Below, in pieces: positions 26,194-35,884 of a stretch of 64,000 bases of DNA. The notes under the pieces were generated by a model. That model was not told the DNA's origin, did no database searches, and saw nothing but the letters and a program-made list of their open reading frames with translations. Position numbers and translations under genes: made by a program. The number at the start of each line of letters is the position of its first letter. Positions within the stretch are counted from its first letter, which is position 1. The DNA comes from Actinomyces sp. zg-332 (GTDB taxonomy: Bacteria > Actinomycetota > Actinomycetes > Actinomycetales > Actinomycetaceae). Where the stretch lies: positions 248,001 to 312,000 of the forward strand of contig NZ_CP064951.1 in NCBI RefSeq assembly GCF_011751945.2, read 5' to 3'.

Positions 26194-27420
26194 ATGAAAA
26201 TTACAGTTGTTGGTACAGGTTATGTGGGGCTGTCAAACGCTGTTTTATTAGCTCAAAATAATGAAGTTGTTGCAATCGATATTGACAAAAATAAAGTGTT
26301 GAAAATAAATGAAAAAATTTCTCCTATTGTAGATAACGAAATACAAGATTTTCTATCTAATCGTGAATTGAATCTTGTCGCTACTACTGAATATGAAGAT
26401 GCATATAAAAATTCAGATTTGGTTATAATTTCAACACCTACTAATTACGACACAGATAAAAATTATTTTGACACGTCTTCTGTAGATGCTGTAATAGAAA
26501 AACTTATCGAATTAAAGTCCAAGGCTACTATTGTAATCAAATCTACTATTCCAGTGGGATATACCGAATCAATTGCTCAAAAGTACGGTTTGGATAATAT
26601 TCTATTTGTTCCAGAATTCTTACGTGAGGGTAAGGCTTTATACGACAACCTATATCCTTCAAGAATAATAGTTGGCATACCTAAAGGGAAAGATAATTTG
26701 CGTCCATGGGCTGAAAAATTTGTTGAATTGGCTGTTGAAGGAGCTGCAAGCAAAAATATTCCTGTTTTATATATGGATTCAACTGAGGCTGAAGCTGTGA
26801 AACTTTTCTCTAATACCTACCTTGCGATGAGGGTTGCCTTTTTCAATGAACTAGATACGTACGCAGAACTTAGAAACTTAGATACGAAAAACATTATTGA
26901 TGGTGTAGGGCTAGACCCGCGTATTGGGTCACATTATAATAATCCTTCTTTTGGATATGGAGGATACTGCTTACCTAAAGACACTAAGCAATTACTAGCA
27001 AACTATGATAATGTTCCTAACGAAATAATGAGAGCTATTGTTTTAGCTAATGCTACGAGGAAAGATTTCGTATCTGAAAGAATAATAGATAAAGTTAAAA
27101 TTAATTATGCTAATAGGAGCGATAATTCTAAGGGCTCTAGACCAGTAGTTGGAGTATACAGGCTAGTTATGAAAGCATCTTCAGATAACTTTAGGCAAAG
27201 CTCAATTCAAGGTGTAATGAAGAGAATAGCTAAAGAAGATGTCGATATAGTTGTGTATGAACCTACTCTAGCTGAGGAAAGTTTCTGTGGTTTTAAAGTG
27301 ATAAAAAACTTAGAACATTTTAAAGAAATATCAGATATTGTAGTGGCTAACCGCTTAGATTCTAATATTAAAGATGCTGAATCCAAAGTTTATACTCGAG
27401 ATATTTTTGGTAGAGACTAA
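26194..27420 (+). CDS. ugd: UDP-glucose 6-dehydrogenase
   Basis: A 408-residue NAD-dependent nucleotide-sugar dehydrogenase oxidising UDP-glucose to UDP-glucuronate. The N-terminus MKITVVGTGYVGLSNAVLLA binds NAD; VIISTPTNYD, KSTIPVGYTE and FVPEFLREGKALYDNLYPSR follow; and GYGGYCLPKDTKQL (around residue 255) contains the catalytic Cys. GGAGGAAAG precedes the ATG. As last gene of the glycosyltransferase cluster it implies a glucuronate-containing surface glycan. UDP-glucose can come from galU at 62992. Confidence 0.93.
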   Translation: MKITVVGTGYVGLSNAVLLAQNNEVVAIDIDKNKVLKINEKISPIVDNEIQDFLSNRELNLVATTEYEDAYKNSDLVIISTPTNYDTDKNYFDTSSVDAVIEKLIELKSKATIVIKSTIPVGYTESIAQKYGLDNILFVPEFLREGKALYDNLYPSRIIVGIPKGKDNLRPWAEKFVELAVEGAASKNIPVLYMDSTEAEAVKLFSNTYLAMRVAFFNELDTYAELRNLDTKNIIDGVGLDPRIGSHYNNPSFGYGGYCLPKDTKQLLANYDNVPNEIMRAIVLANATRKDFVSERIIDKVKINYANRSDNSKGSRPVVGVYRLVMKASSDNFRQSSIQGVMKRIAKEDVDIVVYEPTLAEESFCGFKVIKNLEHFKEISDIVVANRLDSNIKDAESKVYTRDIFGRD

Positions 27421-27439
27421 GAAGCTGTTGTAGAAAAAT

Positions 27440-27474
27440 TTAAGTTGGGCTGTGGAGTATTTAGTCCAACTTAA
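27440..27474 (+). terminator. Stem-loop after ugd
   Basis: Stem TTAAGTTGG / CCAACTTAA with a 17-base loop. It is not followed by a clear T run, so termination here is uncertain; it could equally lie at the 3' end of the opposite-strand transcript. Confidence 0.5.
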
Positions 27475-27667
27475 GCTGATATTGATTTATGTACTTTGGA
27501 GTATTTTGAATAACACCATTGCTTAGCCGTATCGAATATTGAGTGTTGCTGTGTGTCTTATAAAGATGTCTAAAAAATATACAAGTCAGAGGAAAGGTTA
27601 GCCAAACAAACTCTAGGGTTTTAGCTCCTAACGCTTAGATAAGTAAGTGTTAGATTTTGTGTGATAA

Positions 27668-28210
27668 TTACTGTGGGTTAGATTCTTCTTCGACTAGCTC
27701 TTTCAAATTATTCAAATGCTCAATCTGCTGTATACGTAGCTCTTGTAGCTCTTCAATCAAATCTCGTATCTCACTGCGAACAAAATCTCGAGTAGCTAAC
27801 TCAGAAACGCTTGCTCTTAGGCTAGCAATTTCTCGTGTTAGATATTCTGTGTCAGCTAGGTTTTGTTCAGCACGCTGTCTGTCTTGTTCAGCTGTAACCC
27901 TGTCACGGTCGTCTTGCCTATTTTGAGCTAACAAGATGAGTGGAGCTGCATAAGAAGCTTGAGTGGAAAAAGCAAGATTCAGCAAAATAAACGGGTATGG
28001 GTCAAACTTATAACCGTAAATACCTATTAAATTTATGGCAATCCAAATTACAACGAATACAGTCATGTATAGAATGAAAACGGGTGTTCCCATGAAAGTA
28101 GCAAATCTTTCAGAGAAACGACCAAAAGTCTCAGTAAAAGAATTATGAGAATTAAACTGTGGAAGCCATTTACGACGATTTGTTACTGGTGTGTCTAAAC
28201 GATCAGCCAT
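27668..28210 (-). CDS. DUF1003 membrane protein
   Basis: A 180-residue protein with two transmembrane helices (PVFILYMTVFVVIWIAINLI and PFILLNLAFSTQASYAAPLILL, residues about 43-95), preceded by the family motif FGRFSERFATFMGTP, and a C-terminal coiled coil (residues about 105-165, rich in Glu, Arg and Leu). The frame opens at a GTG at 28216, but the ATG at 28210 has AAGGAG at proper distance and is preferred; it overlaps the end of the CBS gene by eight bases (ATGGCTGA). DUF1003 genes commonly follow MgtE-N/CBS genes in actinobacteria. Role unknown. Confidence 0.9.
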   Translation of the reverse strand: MADRLDTPVTNRRKWLPQFNSHNSFTETFGRFSERFATFMGTPVFILYMTVFVVIWIAINLIGIYGYKFDPYPFILLNLAFSTQASYAAPLILLAQNRQDDRDRVTAEQDRQRAEQNLADTEYLTREIASLRASVSELATRDFVRSEIRDLIEELQELRIQQIEHLNNLKELVEEESNPQ

Positions 28211-29507
28211 TTGCACTCCTTGTCACTGCTTCATCAGTAATTTCATCTTCTGCGCTACGCCAGTCATCAGGCATTAGGTTGTCTAACACGTCGTCAACAG
28301 AAACAGCACCTAGTAAGTGGTTATCTTCATCTACCACGGGGATAGCTGTAAGGTTATAAGTTGCCAATAGACGAGTTACAGTACCAATCTGAGCGTCAGG
28401 ATAAATACCATCAAGATCTGTATCAATTATATTTCCGAGCATAGTTTGAGGTGGTTCACGCAATGCTCTTTGGGTGTGTACAACCCCTAAAAATTTGCCA
28501 GTAGGTGTTTCTAGAGGAGGACGTACAACACATACTATCGCAGCTAGTGCTGGTGGTATGTCTTGTCTGCGTACGCTGGCTAAAAGAGTTGCAACGGTTG
28601 CATCTGGAGGAAGAATAACTGGTTCTGTGGTCATCAAACCACCAGCTGTATACTCTTCGTAAGCAAGCAAACGGCGTACGTCTTCAGCTTCCTCAGGTTG
28701 CATAAGATCGAGCAAATGTTCAGCTTGAGCTTGCGGTAATTCACTAACCAAGTCTGCCGCATCATCAGGTTGCATAACGTCTAGAATATCAGCAGCACGA
28801 TCTACATCAAGAGATGACAAAATATCTACTCGGTCATCTTCACCCAGTTCTTCAAGCACGTCAGCTAAGCGTTCATCAGCTAGTTGATGAGCAACCTCAA
28901 TACGCCTTGTCGGTGTAAGCTCATGCATCATATCAGCGATGTCAGCTGGTTTCATATCCTCATAAGCAGCCAGCAAACTAGCAGCATTATTAGGCAAAGT
29001 ATTTTCACGCAGATTGGCCACTTCTTTTGGTGAAAGCATGAGCGATTCTCCAGTGCGGCGTATCCCTAACGCAGTCACTCTTGAGCGAAGTAGGGCTAGC
29101 TGTGTTACTTCCCATTCTTTAGCTTTATTCTGTTCAATAGCGACATCAACAATTACTGCTTGTCCGCTACCGTCTTTTAAAGTAACGACTCGATCAAGTA
29201 AATCAGCTACACCTAAGATTTCTACATTTCTTTGCGTGAATCTACGGATGTTTACTATTCCTGTGGTTATTACAGCTCCCGGTTCAATTGCTGTAACTTT
29301 GGATAAAGGTAGAAATACACGTTTTTTACCAGGAACTTCAACTACGAGACCTATTGCTTTTATAGGGGCTGATCCATAAGAAAAGTGTAAAACTATATCG
29401 CTTACAAATCCAACTTTGTCGCCTATGGGGTCAAATACAGTTGTTCCTGCTAATTTTGCAATAAACACCTTGCTAGGCACGTTTTTAATGGTACGGTTTT
29501 TAAACAT
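28203..29507 (-). CDS. Cytoplasmic MgtE N-terminal / CBS domain protein
   Basis: A 434-residue protein with two PRC-barrel-like segments in the first 150 residues (TTVFDPIGDKVGFVSDIVLH and VVTLKDGSGQAVIVDVAI), an MgtE N-terminal superhelix (repeats such as ADIADMMHELTPTRR, VDRAADILDVMQPDDAADL; residues about 190-275) and a CBS pair (GLMTTEPVILPPDATVATL and AIPVVDEDNHLLGAVSVDDVLD). Unlike true MgtE magnesium channels it lacks the C-terminal membrane domain, so it is likely a soluble Mg- or nucleotide-sensing partner, perhaps of the overlapping DUF1003 protein. Confidence 0.9.
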   Translation of the reverse strand: MFKNRTIKNVPSKVFIAKLAGTTVFDPIGDKVGFVSDIVLHFSYGSAPIKAIGLVVEVPGKKRVFLPLSKVTAIEPGAVITTGIVNIRRFTQRNVEILGVADLLDRVVTLKDGSGQAVIVDVAIEQNKAKEWEVTQLALLRSRVTALGIRRTGESLMLSPKEVANLRENTLPNNAASLLAAYEDMKPADIADMMHELTPTRRIEVAHQLADERLADVLEELGEDDRVDILSSLDVDRAADILDVMQPDDAADLVSELPQAQAEHLLDLMQPEEAEDVRRLLAYEEYTAGGLMTTEPVILPPDATVATLLASVRRQDIPPALAAIVCVVRPPLETPTGKFLGVVHTQRALREPPQTMLGNIIDTDLDGIYPDAQIGTVTRLLATYNLTAIPVVDEDNHLLGAVSVDDVLDNLMPDDWRSAEDEITDEAVTRSANG

Positions 29508-29679
29508 ATATTTCCCGTCTCAGTCTAGTTTTGGATTTACAGCCTAATCTATTATACAAAATATATTTTTATTACATCGTATAAAATATGATAAAGCTTT
29601 AAGTTTGTGTTGTATGTATTCATTTTTATGCTTAAGAAGTAGAATATTTAAAGTATACGATTTTATTGAGAAGGTCGTT

Positions 29680-31152
29680 ATGGGTAAGGATAAAAAAGTT
29701 ATAAACACGCATTGCCATAGTAAAATGTGCGATATTGATGAGCATGAGATTAACGCTATTTACGAAAATACCACGTTGAATAAAGGTAAGAGTGCTTTGC
29801 ATTCCCATAAGACCAGTAATGTTAGAGATGATGAGAATTTAGAAAATTTAGCTTTTTGTAATTCTGATAATGGTATCGAGGCTAAGGATGAGGCTGAGCT
29901 GGTTTTAAACGGCGCTAGAGGGGAAGAAAATACTACAGAGAATTCTCGTGGTAAAGCTGATTCTTTGTTAGCCCATGCGCAAAATACAGGAGATGATTTT
30001 TCTTATTCTTCTAAAGATTCCGAGTGTACTGGCGAGGAAAGAAAATCTGATGTTGCTGTTCCCGTGAACGGTAAACACCATTTGTCTGCTCGATTTGATC
30101 ATTCAGATACTTTGGAAGATTCTTACTCTCACGAATATTCTAGCCATAATCACTCACATGGAGAAAATTCTCATACCCACTCACACAGAGTAAGTTCTCA
30201 TAACCATTCGCATGGATTAGTAGGGCATGACCATTCACATGAGAGTATTGAATTTGTAAAGCATAACAAAAATAAGCTACGTTTGACTTTAGTTTTACTG
30301 CTTACTTTTGGTGTAGGAATTGCTCAAATAGTTGTCAGTTTTTACTCTGGATCTTTAGCGTTGCTAGCTGATTCTGCTCATATGTTTGCAGATAGCGTAG
30401 GTTTGCTGTTTGCTTTGGGGATAGCTCACGTTATGACTATTCCTAGTAACGAGAAGCATACTTGGGGCTATGCTCGTGCTGAAATTTTAGGGGCTTTAGG
30501 TCAGGCAATTATATTGTCTGTTATAAGTGTTTATATACTTATTTCAGCTGTTGGACGAATTTTTGACCCTACGCAAATTGAAGCACAATCTATGGGAGTG
30601 ATGGGGCTTGTAGGTTTACTTGCAAATGCTATTTCTATTCTGATTCTAATGTCTAGTCGCAACGAAAATATGAATATGAGTGCAGCATTTTTAGAGGTTT
30701 TGGCTGATACATTGGGCTCTGTTGGCGTAATTGTTGCTGCTTTGTTTATTTATTTTAAAGGAATAGTTGTTATTGATGTTATTGTTTCGTCAACAATAGC
30801 TATTTTTATTATTTTTAGAGCTTTTTCTATGGGAAATAAGTCGATAAAAATTTTGCTGGAGTCTGTGCCTGATGGTATAGATTTACAGAGCATAAATGAA
30901 CATGTTCGTTCAATTGATCACGTTGTTGGTATACATGATGTGCACGTGTCTATGATTGCTACGGGATTATATGTTTTAAGCGCTCATATAGTAGTAGAAG
31001 AAGAGTGTTTTAGTGACAATCATTCTAGGGAAATTTTAGATCAGGTTCAGCATTGCTTGGCTAACCATTTTAATATTCCTATTAAGCACGTAACGATTCA
31101 GCTAGAGTCACCAAACCATATAGTTCATGAATATGATCCGTGTAATAAGTAA
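29680..31152 (+). CDS. Cation diffusion facilitator (CzcD-like zinc exporter) with long His-rich N-terminus
   Basis: A 490-residue protein. The last 290 residues are a CDF transporter with six transmembrane helices; metal-site motifs are LLADSAHMFADSVGL (HxxxD) and, in TM5, a second Asp-containing segment (EVLADTLGSVGVI), followed by a cytoplasmic domain (DHVVGIHDVHVSMIATGLYVLSAHIVV). The first 195 residues are an acidic extension ending in a very His-rich tract (HSHEYSSHNHSHGENSHTHS and HNHSHGLVGHDHSHE). The frame is open from 29605, but the ATG at 29680 has GAGAAGG upstream. It probably exports Zn, Co or Cd. It lies between otherwise syntenic mgtE-N/DUF1003 and mrp genes. Confidence 0.93.
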   Translation: MGKDKKVINTHCHSKMCDIDEHEINAIYENTTLNKGKSALHSHKTSNVRDDENLENLAFCNSDNGIEAKDEAELVLNGARGEENTTENSRGKADSLLAHAQNTGDDFSYSSKDSECTGEERKSDVAVPVNGKHHLSARFDHSDTLEDSYSHEYSSHNHSHGENSHTHSHRVSSHNHSHGLVGHDHSHESIEFVKHNKNKLRLTLVLLLTFGVGIAQIVVSFYSGSLALLADSAHMFADSVGLLFALGIAHVMTIPSNEKHTWGYARAEILGALGQAIILSVISVYILISAVGRIFDPTQIEAQSMGVMGLVGLLANAISILILMSSRNENMNMSAAFLEVLADTLGSVGVIVAALFIYFKGIVVIDVIVSSTIAIFIIFRAFSMGNKSIKILLESVPDGIDLQSINEHVRSIDHVVGIHDVHVSMIATGLYVLSAHIVVEEECFSDNHSREILDQVQHCLANHFNIPIKHVTIQLESPNHIVHEYDPCNK

Positions 31153-31704
31153 ACTGTCATTGAATGTAATGTTATAGTTTCGATTTCTTTTTGTGTGCTG
31201 GGTATTTACCTTACTAGATAGCGCTCTCTCATTCAGAAATAATGTTTAGGGTGCTTACAACTAGATTGAAGCTTTTATCTTTTGGTGTATGAGCATAAGC
31301 TATGCTTTGCTGGTAAAGAAGGCGCTCATTAAACTGTAGTTATTTCCTTGTAAGATGAATAGCTATATGAGGAATTTGTTGGGTAAAGTTACGATATACA
31401 CTTTTTCTTTGGTTTTTAGGAAGAAATAGGTTACTGGATAAAATTTAAAGTGATTTTATCTTTAGAAGTTTTATGTTGAAATTATAGGGTTTAAAGAAAA
31501 TATGTGAAAGTGGTATTTCTTACCCTATTGCTATTATAGTGTTTACTTTGAGTAACTTATAAAGTATGTGTACCTAAAAATGCTATATGTTTTAAGGTGT
31601 TAGTAATCGATGTATAATATAACAAAATGTAACAGTATTATATAAGTGTTAGCAATGGGGCTTAATTGATATTGTACATAGCTATATTGGTAAGGGTGGT
31701 AGCT
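31153..31704. other. Intergenic region after the CDF gene
   Basis: About 550 bp. No gene. Around 31289-31329 there is a nested inverted repeat (ATGAGC ... GCTCAT enclosing AGCATA-AGC-TATGCT) and the segment is less AT-rich than its surroundings; it could be a structured RNA, but I do not recognise one. Confidence 0.4.
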
Positions 31705-31989
31705 ATGGAAAACAAGGTCGAAAAGTTTTTGATATTTTGGTTGTTTTTAGGATGCGTATTAATATTGATATCTTTCTTCTTTAGAAACAATTCTTATGAA
31801 AGCATACTAGATAATTTTACGATAGTGGAGTTCACTACAATTATTATTTCTCCAATTATGGGGTTTGTAGGAGCTGTTATTAGTATAACTATTAAAAAGT
31901 ACTTTTATCTAATTCCTAGTTTTTGTTTGATACTGGCTTTTCCTACTGTTTGGTTAGTAATTTATATACTAGAATACTTTGGTATTTAG
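31705..31989 (+). CDS. Small membrane protein of unknown function
   Basis: A 94-residue protein with three predicted transmembrane helices (FLIFWLFLGCVLILISFFF; TTIIISPIMGFVGAVISITI; FYLIPSFCLILAFPTVWLVIYIL). I choose the ATG at 31705, which has GGGTGG at 31693-31698, over an upstream TTG at 31666. I do not recognise a family. It stands alone between a CDF gene and the terminator it shares with mrp. Confidence 0.65.
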   Translation: MENKVEKFLIFWLFLGCVLILISFFFRNNSYESILDNFTIVEFTTIIISPIMGFVGAVISITIKKYFYLIPSFCLILAFPTVWLVIYILEYFGI

Positions 31990-31996
31990 TAATAAA

Positions 31997-32035
31997 AAAG
32001 TTAGCTAGTGTTTATAGAGATTCTAGCTAACTTTT
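31997..32035. terminator. Bidirectional terminator between small membrane gene and mrp
   Basis: Perfect thirteen-base stem AAAAGTTAGCTAG / CTAGCTAACTTTT with a thirteen-base loop. T runs follow on both strands (CTTTTG on plus, CTTTTTTA on minus), so it can serve both convergent genes. Confidence 0.8.
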
Positions 32036-32139
32036 GTAAGTTTATACGTGCCATATATTCAAGTGAAGAAAGCAAGTTTTAAGAAAATGTTATCTTGGTT
32101 ATCTTGCAAAAATGTGCATACCTTTTGAAAGTTGCAGAA

Positions 32140-33321
32140 TTACTTTATGCTTACCCCTAGGCTCATACCAGCTAATCCACGTTTTTTCTCAGCAAGCTTA
32201 TTGGCAACTTTCTTTAACTCAGAAATAACTTTAGATTCTTCCTCTTGGGTAGTTTGAACTTGGTGAGTATTCAAATCATTAGATGTGGAGTTGTTTTCAG
32301 CATCAAATACGATAGGTTCACCTTTATCAGAAGCTATGCGTAAGTTTATATCCAAAGGTATTTGCGCCAGTAGTGGAACTTCATATCCTAGTAGCTCAGT
32401 TAGTTGCTTACTGACGTGTTTTCCTCCACCTTTGCCGAATAAGTCAATTTTTACTCCAGCGGTGTCAATTAGGTAAGACATATTTTCTATAACACCTACA
32501 ACACGCTGTTTTGTTTGTAAACCGATAGCTCCAGTTCTGCCTGAGACTTCAGCTGCAGCAATTTGTGGCGTAGTTACAACTATTAGTTCGCTGTGAGGCA
32601 GTAGCTGTGCTATAGAAATAGCGATATCGCCAGTTCCGGGTGGTAAATCTATCAGTAGAATGTCTATGTCTCCCCAGAAAACGTCTCCTAAAAATTGTTG
32701 TAAAGCTCTATGTAACATTGGTCCACGCCAAACAACAGCTTGAGATGGAGAAACAAACATACCTATAGAAATTACTTTTACACCTTTAGCTATTGGGGGA
32801 ATAATCATTGAGTCTACAGTTGTTGGCTCGTGATCTACGCCCAGCATTCTAGGTATGGAAAAACCATATATATCAGCGTCCATTACGCCGACTTTCAAGC
32901 CTTTTTGAGCTAATGCAACAGCAAGATTGGCTGTTATGGAAGATTTACCGACTCCACCTTTGCCAGAAGAAATAGCATATATTTTAGTTGTATTGCCAAC
33001 CTTAGTGAAAGGAATTTCGCTTTCTACTGTTCCTGATAGTTTTTCACGCAGAGCTTTTCTTTGCTCAGCTGACATAACTCCCATTACAACTTCTACTTTA
33101 GAGACATTTTCGACAGCAGAAACAGCTTTAATAGTGTCAGCTTTAATGGTGTCTTTTAACGGGCAGGTAGCCACTGTTAAATCGATGTGAATTTCTACAG
33201 TATTATTTTCTTTATATACTACTTCTCGAACCATTCCTAATTCAGTTATGGGCCTTCGTATTTCAGGGTCAATAACTGTTTCTAGAGCTTGTAAAATTGC
33301 TTTATTATCAATGGTTTCCAT
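32140..33321 (-). CDS. mrp: Mrp/NBP35-type iron-sulfur carrier ATPase
   Basis: A 393-residue protein: an N-terminal MIP18/DUF59 domain (TVIDPEIRRPITELGMV, TVATCPLKDTI) followed by a ParA/MinD-like ATPase with deviant Walker A SSGKGGVGKSSITANLA (about residue 120), VMDADIYGFSIPRMLG and LIDLPPGTGDIAISI. The CxxC cluster-binding motif of most Mrp proteins is missing (ENMSYLIDTAGVKIDLFGKGGG); from memory this is normal for actinobacterial members. ATG at 33321 has AGGTGAG upstream and is preferred over a GTG at 33333. The C-terminus has a 40-residue acidic low-complexity insertion. Confidence 0.93.
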   Translation of the reverse strand: METIDNKAILQALETVIDPEIRRPITELGMVREVVYKENNTVEIHIDLTVATCPLKDTIKADTIKAVSAVENVSKVEVVMGVMSAEQRKALREKLSGTVESEIPFTKVGNTTKIYAISSGKGGVGKSSITANLAVALAQKGLKVGVMDADIYGFSIPRMLGVDHEPTTVDSMIIPPIAKGVKVISIGMFVSPSQAVVWRGPMLHRALQQFLGDVFWGDIDILLIDLPPGTGDIAISIAQLLPHSELIVVTTPQIAAAEVSGRTGAIGLQTKQRVVGVIENMSYLIDTAGVKIDLFGKGGGKHVSKQLTELLGYEVPLLAQIPLDINLRIASDKGEPIVFDAENNSTSNDLNTHQVQTTQEEESKVISELKKVANKLAEKKRGLAGMSLGVSIK

Positions 33322-33534
33322 GGAATTTCTCACCTATGTATTTTTTCTAACTGTTGCATTTGAAACAGGTTTTTATTTTAGATAATTATATTCTTATATT
33401 CTTAATTATACTAATAGTTTTAAGAATATTTTTTAATGCTATTTTTAAGCTAAATTTGATGTTAATTTTCATTGTATTTGTTGCCTGCGAATGCTAGAAT
33501 TTTTTCTTGTGTGATAGAGAGTAGGTCGAGTGAA

Positions 33535-35499
33535 TTGTCGTCTGAAAATTTTGTAAATCTTGCCACTTCAAAAACTAATATTTCAACTGTAAGTGATATG
33601 AAACATAAACCTAAAAAATACAGGGTTCGTGGCTTTGATGGCATACGTGCTTTAGCATGTATAGCTGTTCTTATTTATCACTTTATACCAGGTAAACTTG
33701 TAGGTGGATTTTTAGGTGTAGATGTCTTTTTTGTGTTATCTGGGTTTTTGATTACAGCTATCCTGATAAAAGAACTAAATCGCAAAAACACCATAGATTT
33801 TAAAAAGTTTTGGATAAGACGTACTCGTCGTTTGTTGCCTGCTGTTTTTGCGGCAGTGCTGTTTATAATGCCTATTGCTTCTTTACTAGGAGGCGATGCA
33901 TTAGTAGGTATAAGACGCCAAGTTATAGGAGCTGTTACTTTTAGCTATAACTGGGTACAAATTTTTTTCGGTAGTAGTTATTTTGCTCAACAAAGTCCAG
34001 AAATTTTCACGAATATTTGGTCTCTTGCAGTTGAACAACAATTTTATATTATCTGGCCTTTAATACTACTTATAATTTGGAAACTACCTCGGAAAATTCA
34101 GCCTTATACTGCTCTTACGCTGGCATGTTTGTCTGCAGTAGGAATGTATGTTTTGTATGATCCGACCGTTGATCCTTCTCGTGTTTACATGGGTACTGAC
34201 GTACATTCATTTGGAATCATGCTTGGTGCTACAATGGCTTTGATAATGCCTAACGCCTTAGATTATGCTAAAACTGGTTCTAAAATTGCTGATCTTCGAG
34301 CAGTAATTGGTTGGCTGGGAATAGTTATAATAGCTATCTGTTTTGTCTTTATTCATGACAAGAGTGCATTTACTTATCCTGTGGGAATGTTAATAGCATC
34401 TTTTGGTTCACTTATGGTCATGCAAGCTTTGCAAGACGATGTTGTTTCGTATTCTAAAACGGGTAGTGTATTAGCGGACATACTTGACTGGAAACCTCTT
34501 GTTTGGTTTGGTGAACGTTCTTATGGAATTTACTTGTGGCATTGGCCTTTATGGGTTCTAACTATTTATGCTTTCCCTAGATCAAATATCTACGTAGTAG
34601 GTGTAGTGGTTACAATAGTTACAATTGTTGTTTCTGAACTCTCATATAGGTATATTGAGACTCCTATGCGTGATAAAGGTATTTTTAATACCATATCTGT
34701 ATGGATATATGTTGATAAGAAAACTGGGATAATAGGAGCTTCAGAAGCTAGTTTCTTCAAAAAGCTAGTTCCGTTGATTGTAAGTGGTATATTAGTGTCC
34801 TCTACATCATATGCTTTTTATAAGGAACCGGCTCAAAGTAGTGCGCAAAAGTTATTGACTGATACACAAAAAGCCCTGTCTGATAAAGATAAAAATAAAG
34901 ATAAGCAAGCTGATAATAGTGTTAACTCAGACAAGAAACACAAAAATGAAGTTAAGAATGAAATAGTTGAATCTATAGATGGGTCACAAATAATAGTCAT
35001 AGGGGATTCAGTTACTTTAGCTTCAAAGCTATCGTTTGAAAAAGTAATACCTAATGCGCTCGTAGATGGTGAAGTTAGCAGATCTATATTAGTAGCAACG
35101 GGGATTATAAATAAATATGCTCAAGAGGGAGCTTTACGTAAAATCGTTGTTATTTCTTTAGCTACAAATACAGCTTTGATTGAGAAGAACCTTGATGATG
35201 TACTAGAATCCATTGGCCCTGACAGATTGCTTGTATTAGTAACAGCATTTGGACCAGCACATCTAACTAATATTACTAGTTCAAACCAAGTAATTAGGGA
35301 CTTTGCTCAAAAACATGAAGATAGAGTAAGGGTAGCTAATTGGGACAAAGCTATTTCTACGCATACTGAGAACTTGGCTGGTGACTTAGTCCATCCTGAC
35401 GGTATTGGCGGTGAAATATACGCTAATGAAGTTTTGGAAGCTGTGAAATCTTTTGGTGTTAAGAAACTTGGAAACGTTGCAATAACACAAAAACGCTAA
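33535..35499 (+). CDS. Acyltransferase 3 / SGNH O-acetyltransferase (OatA/OafA-like)
   Basis: A membrane protein of about 650 residues. After a short leader, RGFDGIRALACIAVLIYHF begins the acyltransferase-3 domain (ten or so transmembrane helices, with RRTRRLLPA and EQQFYIIWP motifs). A linker rich in Lys and Asp near residues 450-490 leads to a C-terminal extracellular SGNH domain with VIGDSVTLASKL (Ser nucleophile), SLATNT and DLVHPDGIG (Asp-x-x-His). Such proteins O-acetylate peptidoglycan or surface glycans. The start is unclear: candidates are TTG 33472, TTG 33535 (GAGTAGG upstream) and ATG 33598 (weak site). It is divergent from mrp. Confidence 0.9.
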   Translation: MSSENFVNLATSKTNISTVSDMKHKPKKYRVRGFDGIRALACIAVLIYHFIPGKLVGGFLGVDVFFVLSGFLITAILIKELNRKNTIDFKKFWIRRTRRLLPAVFAAVLFIMPIASLLGGDALVGIRRQVIGAVTFSYNWVQIFFGSSYFAQQSPEIFTNIWSLAVEQQFYIIWPLILLIIWKLPRKIQPYTALTLACLSAVGMYVLYDPTVDPSRVYMGTDVHSFGIMLGATMALIMPNALDYAKTGSKIADLRAVIGWLGIVIIAICFVFIHDKSAFTYPVGMLIASFGSLMVMQALQDDVVSYSKTGSVLADILDWKPLVWFGERSYGIYLWHWPLWVLTIYAFPRSNIYVVGVVVTIVTIVVSELSYRYIETPMRDKGIFNTISVWIYVDKKTGIIGASEASFFKKLVPLIVSGILVSSTSYAFYKEPAQSSAQKLLTDTQKALSDKDKNKDKQADNSVNSDKKHKNEVKNEIVESIDGSQIIVIGDSVTLASKLSFEKVIPNALVDGEVSRSILVATGIINKYAQEGALRKIVVISLATNTALIEKNLDDVLESIGPDRLLVLVTAFGPAHLTNITSSNQVIRDFAQKHEDRVRVANWDKAISTHTENLAGDLVHPDGIGGEIYANEVLEAVKSFGVKKLGNVAITQKR

Positions 35500-35884
35500 T
35501 TGCCTCGAGAAAGTTTTATCCTAAAGTTACCGCTATAGATTTTTACTTTTATAAAATATGAGTTTTTATTTAGGTGAAATATTTTATATTGTATATTTGT
35601 TATAGTAGATAGAAGAAGTTGACCAAGGTAGATGATGCTCATGTACCTTATAATTTTAGGTGATGATATGAGACGCAAAGTATATGATGTTTACGCTGGT
35701 GGATGAGCACAATCTGTGAATAGTTTAATATTTTACGGGTTGTATATAAAATCATAATTATTAGGTACAATTAGTTTTTCTCTCAGAGAAAAATATACGT
35801 TAATATCGTGAAAAATATTTTTATTTGCTATATTTATCTGATAGATGAATATATTTATTTGTCGTTTTATTTAAGGAGAAAAAA
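35500..35884. other. Intergenic region before the cold-shock gene
   Basis: About 385 bp, AT-rich. A small palindrome TTTTTCTCTCAGAGAAAAA lies around 35775-35793. It probably contains the 5' leader of the cold-shock gene; no known thermosensor is recognised. Confidence 0.45.

Noticed and set aside
32140-33321. Loss of CxxC in Mrp as evidence of a dead protein
   Set aside because: From memory, actinobacterial Mrp proteins commonly lack this motif and the ATPase motifs here are intact.
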